Source: a virus
Strand: one strand, 5' to 3'
IMG/VR virus record: IMGVR_UViG_3300025914_000024
Span: 1 to 42,783 of that record
DNA: 42,783 nucleotides
In this document: positions 38,406 through 42,783 of the stretch, piece by piece
Layout of the letters: each line of letters begins with the position of its first letter
Numbering within the stretch: position 1 is the first letter of the stretch
Position numbers and translations under genes: made by a program
Notes under the pieces: model-generated
Told to the model about the DNA's origin: nothing
Seen by the model: the letters and a program-made list of their open reading frames with translations, nothing else
Database searches by the model: none

Positions 38406-39029
38406 ATGAGCGCACCGCGCCTCGACGAGATGCTGGAAGACTCTCCTGGAGAGCGCATCGGCTATGCCCGCGTTTCGACGGACGATCAGAACTTGGATCT
38501 GCAAATCAGGGCGCTGGAGCGGATCAAGTGCCTCCGCATCTTCACGGAGAAGGTCTCGGCCGCGAAAAAGAATCGCCCCGAACTCTTAGAGGCGCTGAAG
38601 AACCTCAGGCCGGGCGACACGCTGGTTGTCTGGCGTCTTGATCGCCTAGCGCGCGGCCTACCGGAACTGATGCGAATCCTCGGTATCGTCGAGGCCAAGG
38701 GCGCGGGCTTCATGTCCCTGACGGAGCGGTTCGATTTCAGCACGGCCACCGGCAAGCTGATCCTGAACATCCTCGGGACCGTGGCCGACTTTGAGCGCAA
38801 CCTGACCATCGAACGGACCAAGGCCGGCCTAGCCGCTGCCAGGGCGCGCGGCGTGAAGTTCGGCACAGAGCTGAAGATGACCGACGCCAAGATCGAGGCC
38901 ATCCGACAACGCATCCTGAGCGGCGAGAAGGCCATGGACGCGGTGAAGGCCGAGGGGGTCTCGATGGCAAGTTTCTACAGCAAGTTCAAGGGTGGCAAGA
39001 AGGCCATCCTTCGAGCAAAACCAACGTAA
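38406..39029 (+). CDS. Small serine recombinase (resolvase/invertase type)
   Basis: The 207-aa protein has IGYARVSTDDQ with catalytic Ser24, LVVWRLDRLARGL with the conserved Arg residues, FEYN-equivalent DFERNLTIERTKAGL on the E helix, and a C-terminal helix-turn-helix (DAVKAEGVSMASFYSKFKGG). Such proteins resolve multimers or invert segments by a Ser-DNA intermediate. It is too small for a large serine integrase. In this genome it may resolve circular dimers, invert a segment or integrate; its site was not found, though CCCTATGGGG just upstream (near 38373) is a short candidate element. Confidence 0.87.
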   Translation: MSAPRLDEMLEDSPGERIGYARVSTDDQNLDLQIRALERIKCLRIFTEKVSAAKKNRPELLEALKNLRPGDTLVVWRLDRLARGLPELMRILGIVEAKGAGFMSLTERFDFSTATGKLILNILGTVADFERNLTIERTKAGLAAARARGVKFGTELKMTDAKIEAIRQRILSGEKAMDAVKAEGVSMASFYSKFKGGKKAILRAKPT

Positions 39030-39041
39030 TAGGAGCACCCG

Positions 39042-39230
39042 ATGGCCCCATTCAAACCGGCTCTATACGCCAAGCTCGCGACATGCCACCCGGCTCTGAC
39101 GCGCGGTCAGGTCTGGTGCCGCTCATGCGGCGCAACCCAGAAGGTCGATAGCGCCGTCGCGCTCCGTCATGGCTGGCCGAAGTGCTGCGGCTATACGATG
39201 ACGATCGATGCGCCAGAACCAAAGAAATAG
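39042..39230 (+). CDS. Zn-finger-like protein, 62 aa
   Basis: CRSCG (about residues 26-30), a C-terminal CCGY pair and an upstream His give a probable zinc site. TAGGAGCACCCG before ATG is the array-type ribosome site. Similar small finger proteins are frequent in phage early regions. First gene of the small-gene array after the recombinase. Confidence 0.6.
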   Translation: MAPFKPALYAKLATCHPALTRGQVWCRSCGATQKVDSAVALRHGWPKCCGYTMTIDAPEPKK

Positions 39231-39239
39231 GAGCCCAAA

Positions 39240-39467
39240 ATGCCCAAGACACTCCACGGAGAGATCATGCGCGAGGCCGCAGCCTGCGGTCGGATGACCC
39301 CGAAATCGCTTGCCGAGCAGATGCAGGACACTGTTACGGCCGCATATCGGAATCAGGGTCCAAGCGAGGCCGAGCGTGTGGCCAGATTGGCGCAGCGCAA
39401 CGTCGGCCTGGACTGGCAGAAGCTCTATCAGCGCGCCGTTACCGCTGCCCTTTCAACCTCCAACTGA
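39240..39467 (+). CDS. Hypothetical helical protein, 75 aa
   Basis: A helical 75-aa protein (MPKTLHGEIMREAAACGRMT) with repeated Ala/Arg-rich helices. No family is recognised. Its last codons form the start of the first junction repeat (39455-39483). Confidence 0.58.
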   Translation: MPKTLHGEIMREAAACGRMTPKSLAEQMQDTVTAAYRNQGPSEAERVARLAQRNVGLDWQKLYQRAVTAALSTSN

Positions 39468-39480
39468 CGAGCACCGGATC

Positions 39481-39699
39481 ATGGCAGTGACCGAACCCGA
39501 TGTCCTATCGAACTGGCGGCACAAGAAGCGTGGCACGATCTATTACATCGTCGGCAACGCCCGATCGCAGAGCATAAACCCGCACTTCGATGATCTCCCG
39601 ATGGTGATCTACCGGAGTATCGAGGACGGGCAACTCTGGTGTCGTCCGACAGGCGAGTTCCTTGATGGCCGGTTCGACCCGGTCCCAGGGATCGGATAA
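39481..39699 (+). CDS. DUF1653-like protein, 72 aa
   Basis: The pattern W-R-H-K-K-R-G-T-I-Y-Y-I-V-G, then LPMVIYRSIEDGQLWCRP and EFLDGRF resembles DUF1653, a small beta domain of unknown function found in bacteria and phages. ATG sits at the end of the first junction repeat. Confidence 0.68.
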   Translation: MAVTEPDVLSNWRHKKRGTIYYIVGNARSQSINPHFDDLPMVIYRSIEDGQLWCRPTGEFLDGRFDPVPGIG

Positions 39700-39769
39700 C
39701 CATCAACAACGGAGCCACCGCGTTGTGAAGCGGGAAACAAGCTACCCAGACAACCAAAAGGAACGTGTC

Positions 39770-39904
39770 ATGACAACCGGAAGAGTCATAGCCATCGCGG
39801 GAATCTGGATAGGCGTCGGTCTCGCATCGTTCGGAATGGGTGTGCCCGCTGTCTTTGTCGCATGTGTGGCACTCCTTGCGACTGCTGCTGTCGCAAACGC
39901 CTAA
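39770..39904 (+). CDS. Tiny membrane protein, 44 aa
   Basis: AAAAGGA seven bases before ATG 39770 supports it. Two hydrophobic stretches (VIAIAGIWIGVGLASFGMG and VFVACVALLATAAV) cover nearly the whole protein, suggesting a hairpin membrane protein. Function unknown. Confidence 0.58.
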   Translation: MTTGRVIAIAGIWIGVGLASFGMGVPAVFVACVALLATAAVANA

Positions 39905-39917
39905 TAAGGAAGCGATT

Positions 39918-40217
39918 ATGCCCATGGAATATAAGAACGTTTCCCGGCCGGGCGACATCCCGCGCGATCAGCACTTCGCGATCTTTGAGGGGAATTCGTT
40001 CTACATTCCCGGTGACGAGCGCTCGCGGACCAACCCAGGCCACGGCTATCCGGCCTCGACGGAGTACGCGATCAGCTATCGCGCATATTCCAACCGGGCG
40101 GAATGGGAGGCCGAGATCAAGCGACTGTCCGAACGCCAGAAGGACTTTCGTGCCTGCGTCATAACCCCGGCGACGATCACGACGTCGGTCGATGTCGCTG
40201 TCTCAACCCCCAACTGA
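39918..40217 (+). CDS. Hypothetical protein, 99 aa
   Basis: AAGGAAG precedes ATG 39918. The product has DQHFAIFEGNSFYIPGDERS near the start and a charged helix later; no family is recognised. It ends with the Thr-Pro-Asn-stop typical of one subtype of junction repeat (40205-40230). Confidence 0.6.
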   Translation: MPMEYKNVSRPGDIPRDQHFAIFEGNSFYIPGDERSRTNPGHGYPASTEYAISYRAYSNRAEWEAEIKRLSERQKDFRACVITPATITTSVDVAVSTPN

Positions 40218-40227
40218 CGAGGATCGG

Positions 40228-40419
40228 ATGGCCGGCCTGCGAAACCTTTGCAAAGCCTTTGGCGGAATGACCATTTCCGACGGCAGCAGCACGATCAATT
40301 ACGTCTGGGACTATGCGACGGACGAAGCCGTTGACGAAAAGGATATGCCCATGGGCTCAGAGCGCTGGAAGATCAGTGAGCGAGCCAAGTGGGCTGAGAT
40401 CGCAAAGCAGAGACCCTAA
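40228..40419 (+). CDS. Hypothetical protein, 63 aa
   Basis: ATG lies in the GATCGGATG part of a junction repeat. The protein (MAGLRNLCKAFGGMTISDGS) has a Trp/Tyr-containing centre; no family is recognised. Its stop is inside the next repeat. Confidence 0.57.
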   Translation: MAGLRNLCKAFGGMTISDGSSTINYVWDYATDEAVDEKDMPMGSERWKISERAKWAEIAKQRP

Positions 40420-40433
40420 CAGACGAGCAGATC

Positions 40434-40646
40434 GTGAACCGAGAACAAGCCGCATTGCTACATCCAGGAGACACCGTTTTTGTCGAAGGCGGCGACGGAT
40501 TGGGCAAGGTGACGAAGACCACTGGAGATGTCGTCTGGATTGATTGGGACGACGGCAAGACCGGCCTTCTTTACGCCGAGGCCAGGATGATCCCGAATAT
40601 CAGCCGTCTGCATCGTGTCGGCGGCGATCCCTTAACCCCCAACTGA
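40434..40646 (+). CDS. SH3/KOW-like small protein, 70 aa
   Basis: GTG at 40434 follows a junction repeat. LLHPGDTVFVEGGDGLGKVT and VVWIDWDDGKTGLLY suggest a small beta-barrel like KOW/SH3. No function is assigned. It ends Leu-Thr-Pro-Asn-stop inside another repeat. Confidence 0.57.
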   Translation: MNREQAALLHPGDTVFVEGGDGLGKVTKTTGDVVWIDWDDGKTGLLYAEARMIPNISRLHRVGGDPLTPN

Positions 40647-40656
40647 CGAGCACAAG

Positions 40657-40869
40657 ATGACCGACCAAGCAGCAAGCCGATTCTACATTGGCGCCATGCG
40701 CGGCAATCTTGGTCTGGAAGAAACCGACACGAGCCGCGATGAGGAAATTGAAAAGATGACCCCAGAGCGACGCCTTCAGTTGGTCTGCGGCTGGCACCTT
40801 GGCGACAGATCATGGGCAGGCACGGTCATCGCCTGGGCTCGTGATTGTGGCTTCAAAATCGAACAGTAG
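40657..40869 (+). CDS. Hypothetical protein, 70 aa
   Basis: A 70-aa mixed protein (MTDQAASRFYIGAMRGNLGL) with a Trp-rich C-terminal half. No family is recognised. It starts at a junction repeat and ends before a different, GGGGAG-containing spacer. Confidence 0.57.
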   Translation: MTDQAASRFYIGAMRGNLGLEETDTSRDEEIEKMTPERRLQLVCGWHLGDRSWAGTVIAWARDCGFKIEQ

Positions 40870-40883
40870 GGGAGCACTTCAGC

Positions 40884-41024
40884 GTGGCCGACCTTCAAGG
40901 CAAGACATGGAAGCGGTGGGTCGTTTTCTCGCCAGACGGGGAACCCCTGTGGACGCGACCGAGCCGAGCCCGGATCGACAAGCACCCAACCCAGCCGAAG
41001 TTGCTTTTTGAAACGAACATCTAG
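40884..41024 (+). CDS. Hypothetical basic protein, 46 aa
   Basis: GTG 40884 with TAGGGGAG upstream gives a basic 46-aa protein (MADLQGKTWKRWVVFSPDG) resembling a small beta-hairpin followed by a basic tail. No family is recognised. Confidence 0.5.
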   Translation: MADLQGKTWKRWVVFSPDGEPLWTRPSRARIDKHPTQPKLLFETNI

Positions 41025-41034
41025 GAAGAAATCA

Positions 41035-41247
41035 ATGGCCATCCCCTGTCACAACATCCCAGAATTTTGCAACTGCCAGCAATGCGTGGACTCGCGCGCC
41101 TATTACAAGATCACGACGGGCCAACGGCTTCCGTTCTACGGACCGGAGGTTCTTGCCGAGCTTATGCGGATGCCCAAGCCTGATCTTCAGACCGCGATTG
41201 ATACCGTTGAGTCTGAGATCGAACGTTTCACTCACGTAAACCTCTAA
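41035..41247 (+). CDS. Cys-rich small protein, 70 aa
   Basis: HNIPEFCNCQQCVDS near the N-terminus gives three Cys and a His, a possible metal site, followed by a helical region (EVLAELMRMPKPDLQTAIDT). GGAAGAAAT before ATG 41035 is the ribosome site. No family is recognised. Confidence 0.57.
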   Translation: MAIPCHNIPEFCNCQQCVDSRAYYKITTGQRLPFYGPEVLAELMRMPKPDLQTAIDTVESEIERFTHVNL

Positions 41248-41264
41248 CAGACGAGCGCCCGACA

Positions 41265-41465
41265 ATGGATATATGCGATGTCTGTGGCGGTCAGCTAACT
41301 TGGCAGCACGATCACCGAGCGGACAATGCCGGTATCGATGACGGTCCGCCCTTGTCGATACCGCGAAGGAAGATCGAAGCGAAGTCGCCGGATGAGTATC
41401 GCGATATTCGATCGAGGGCGTGGGCTACGCGTCGGGAAAAGTACGGCCGATTTGGACATAGATAG
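41265..41465 (+). CDS. Zn-binding small protein, 66 aa
   Basis: CDVCGGQL followed by WQHDH suggests a CxxC...HxH zinc site at the N-terminus. The C-terminal half is basic and helical (SRAWATRREKYGRFGHR). It starts at a junction repeat. Confidence 0.57.
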   Translation: MDICDVCGGQLTWQHDHRADNAGIDDGPPLSIPRRKIEAKSPDEYRDIRSRAWATRREKYGRFGHR

Positions 41466-41476
41466 GGAGCGTCCAA

Positions 41477-41599
41477 GTGCCTGATTTAACACCGCTCTTT
41501 TGGCTCGCTGGCTTCGGCATCTTTGTCGGCATTCCGCTGGCAATCTGGAAGCTGATCGATATCGGGCTTTGGTTGAGTCATCATTTGAGCTGGAGCTGA
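41477..41599 (+). CDS. Tiny membrane protein, 40 aa
   Basis: GTG 41477 with GGGAG upstream gives a 40-aa peptide with a hydrophobic segment (FWLAGFGIFVGIPLAIWKLI) and a His/Trp-rich tail. Its stop is one base before the next ATG. Function unknown. Confidence 0.5.
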   Translation: MPDLTPLFWLAGFGIFVGIPLAIWKLIDIGLWLSHHLSWS

Positions 41600-41600
41600 G

Positions 41601-41828
41601 ATGACGCTGAGGGAAAAAGCCCAGGCTATGCGCCACGCTATCGACATGATGGAAGGCGCGCTCATGGGAGCCGAGAGTCTGACCGGGCTTCCCGAGAAGT
41701 GGGGCGAGCCCCGCCACCGGCCCGAGATTATGGTGTCGCCCGCAATGACCGCCGGAGAGGTCTATCGCATCTATGATGCCATGACCGAACTGACGCGGAT
41801 CATCAATTCTCCCGACTTCAACCCCTAA
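41601..41828 (+). CDS. Hypothetical helical protein, 75 aa
   Basis: A helical 75-aa protein (MTLREKAQAMRHAIDMMEGA) ending Phe-Asn-Pro-stop in a junction repeat. MTAGEVYRIYDAMTELTRII is its last helix. No family is recognised. Confidence 0.58.
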   Translation: MTLREKAQAMRHAIDMMEGALMGAESLTGLPEKWGEPRHRPEIMVSPAMTAGEVYRIYDAMTELTRIINSPDFNP

Positions 41829-41842
41829 CAGACGAGCCCGCG

Positions 41843-42175
41843 ATGACGCGCGAAGAAATGGAATTTCTCACTCAAATTGCGCTGGCTGTGCGCGAAATGG
41901 CCCCGCCTGATAGGCAGAACATGATTGATCGTGCTTGGCAGAAATTGGAGAGCAGCGCCGCCGTTCCTGATGAGAGCAAGGAATCTTCGTGGCTGGTCGA
42001 GTGGCCCATTTCCGACAATCTGCCGGCGCGTTGGTGGCATCCGGGAGGCGGATGGATGATTGACGCCAACAAGGCTATCCGGTTCGCCCGTAAGGTCGAC
42101 GCCGAGGATTTTATCGCCAATACGCGCTTGGTCGGCGGCATCGTCGCAACCGAGCACGTCTGGCTAAACCCCTAA
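41843..42175 (+). CDS. Hypothetical protein, 110 aa
   Basis: The C-terminal half (SWLVEWPISDNLPARWWHPG, then MIDANKAIRFARKVDAEDFI) is a pattern I recall from small phage proteins of unknown function. The N-terminal half is helical. Junction repeats lie on both sides. Confidence 0.62.
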   Translation: MTREEMEFLTQIALAVREMAPPDRQNMIDRAWQKLESSAAVPDESKESSWLVEWPISDNLPARWWHPGGGWMIDANKAIRFARKVDAEDFIANTRLVGGIVATEHVWLNP

Positions 42176-42189
42176 CAGACGAGGATCGG

Positions 42190-42300
42190 ATGTCCCGGAC
42201 CTATCGCAATTGGCTCAAGCTGGTCGACGAGTTCCCCGATCTGCGCTGGAACCTGGAGTTCAAGCTCGACTATTTCATCGTCTCACGAATCAGCATCTAG
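42190..42300 (+). CDS. Hypothetical protein, 36 aa
   Basis: A 36-aa protein (MSRTYRNWLKLVDEFPDLRW) starting at a complete junction repeat. No family is recognised. Shortness lowers confidence, but the repeat at its start supports expression. Confidence 0.5.
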   Translation: MSRTYRNWLKLVDEFPDLRWNLEFKLDYFIVSRISI

Positions 42301-42310
42301 GGAGGATCGG

Positions 42311-42463
42311 ATGGCCGTGACGATCGAAGTCTGCAACAGCCACTACGATCTATTGGCCTGCGACGTGTGCGGCTATCGCTGGGAGAGGCCGTGCGAGGTC
42401 GATGTCTACGAGTGCCTGCCGACGCCGCCTTGTCCGAATTGTGTGACAGAAACCAACGAATAG
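42311..42463 (+). CDS. Zn-ribbon-like protein, 50 aa
   Basis: Cys residues at CDVCGYRW and CPNC, plus two more between, give a likely zinc ribbon. It begins at GGAGGATCGGATG and ends with GAAACCAACGAATAG, closely followed by the next GGAG. No specific family is recognised. Confidence 0.58.
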   Translation: MAVTIEVCNSHYDLLACDVCGYRWERPCEVDVYECLPTPPCPNCVTETNE

Positions 42464-42472
42464 GAGGATCGG

Positions 42473-42670
42473 ATGCCCGAGCGCGTACAGCTTCGACGGA
42501 CGAACACGGTGAAGGTCTACTCGGACCCGGTTCGCCGAGCGGTCGTCGACATCGGGCATATCATCGACAGGCATCCGCTGAATTGGTGCGACGAGGTAGC
42601 GGACCGCCTGGAGCTGTTGCTCAAGGAGACGCAATCCTCTCAGCGCAGCATGCGATTGGCGGCGAGATGA
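42473..42670 (+). CDS. Hypothetical helical protein, 65 aa
   Basis: GGAGGATCGG before ATG is the array-type ribosome site. The protein (MPERVQLRRTNTVKVYSDPV) is helical and charged with no recognised family. Its stop overlaps the ATG of the 35-aa gene (ATGA). Confidence 0.58.
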   Translation: MPERVQLRRTNTVKVYSDPVRRAVVDIGHIIDRHPLNWCDEVADRLELLLKETQSSQRSMRLAAR

Positions 42671-42783
42671 TCTCGGATATTCAGGATCGCGCCGCGCAGA
42701 AGGCTGTCGTGAAGCTGAAGGCCGCAGTGCAGGAACTGACGCATGCGATCGAGCGCATGGAAACCAACGGGTAGGAGCGATTG
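42650..42783. repeat. Right copy of the 134-bp terminal redundancy
   Basis: Counterpart of 1-134 with one mismatch at 42657. The T at 42657 keeps the 65-aa gene as Ile-type codon context in the genome interior; the G at position 8 in the left copy may be a sequencing or assembly edge error. Confidence 0.93.
42667..42774 (+). CDS. Small hypothetical protein, 35 aa (right copy)
   Basis: This is the right-hand copy of 18-125. ATG 42667 overlaps the previous stop. The peptide is a charged helix-prone 35-mer. Read on the circle, it is followed by the release-factor-like gene. Confidence 0.6.
   Translation: MISDIQDRAAQKAVVKLKAAVQELTHAIERMETNG

Larger units (their letters stand above)
39455..42475 (+). 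repeat. Recurring gene-junction repeat in the small-gene array
   Basis: A conserved junction of about 17 bases recurs at 39455, 40205, 40413, 40633, 41238, 41820 and 42166, with shorter GGAGGATCGGATG forms ending at 42313 and 42475. Subtype A is AACCCCCAACTGACGAG (TGA stop); subtype B is AACCCCTAACAGACGAG (TAA stop in another phase). Each supplies the stop of one gene and the GACGAG ribosome site plus GATCGG-type spacer for the next. Copies vary by one or a few bases. Confidence 0.75.

Noticed and set aside
39455-42475. Regular repeats as a CRISPR array
   Set aside because: Repeats are 17 bases, unevenly spaced, and the intervals are genes ending and starting in the repeat.

Overview
The window looks like one complete tailed-phage genome of about 42.6 kb, probably infecting an alphaproteobacterium. 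Bases 1-134 recur as 42650-42783 with one mismatch (position 8 versus 42657), and the genes read through that junction, so the molecule is circularly permuted or was assembled as a circle. The host guess rests on GC-rich coding sequence and on recalled small-protein families; it is an inference. There is no recognisable RNA polymerase, DNA polymerase, integrase, endolysin or tRNA. The virion genes (short-tail connector, nozzle, internal proteins, N4-gp56-type capsid, no tape measure or sheath) point to a podovirus-like particle.

Layout. (1) 1-500 (+) continues the right-end array across the join: a 35-aa protein, a mini release-factor-like protein with a GGQ motif, and a small Cys/Trp protein. 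(2) 505-3040 (-) is a recombination operon: Zn-binding protein, membrane protein, small protein, HNH-AP2 endonuclease, Erf-type annealing protein, YqaJ-type exonuclease. (3) 3059-5035 (+) is an early operon opened by a ribbon-helix-helix (RHH) protein, then a GIY-YIG-like plus helix-turn-helix protein, Zn ribbons and a VRR-NUC nuclease. (4) 5027-6107 (-) holds four consecutive tiny membrane proteins and two unknowns. (5) 6126-8161 (+) is replication: operator, second RHH protein, RepA-like AAA ATPase, and a repeat-rich putative origin of CGTCACAT motifs beside an AT-rich hairpin. (6) 8162-8533 is a structured noncoding stretch. (7) 8540-35114 (+) is the late operon: small genes, terL, portal, scaffold with an overlapping basic ORF, capsid, connector, homing HNH, nozzle, fibres, internal virion proteins, a PurD-like ATP-grasp enzyme, a receptor-binding candidate, a membrane/coiled-coil protein and a stand-alone response-regulator receiver domain, closed by a bidirectional terminator. 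(8) 35143-36753 (-) and 37150-37900 (-) flank a two-helix membrane protein at 36890-37141 (+). (9) 38084-42774 (+) starts with a third RHH protein and a small serine recombinase, then an array of about 18 small genes, many joined by a recurring junction sequence.

How it works together. Three RHH-type proteins each sit beside a palindrome-bearing promoter region and probably set early timing. RepA, the host replisome and the Erf/YqaJ pair would replicate and recombine the genome, possibly into concatemers for headful packaging by TerL. The least explained features are the receiver domain read in the same frame as a membrane/coiled-coil protein, the reused gene-junction sequence in the right-end array, the ATP-grasp enzyme inside the virion block, the overlapping ORFs at 14011 and 30862, and matched hairpins that hold the Shine-Dalgarno of two highly placed genes.
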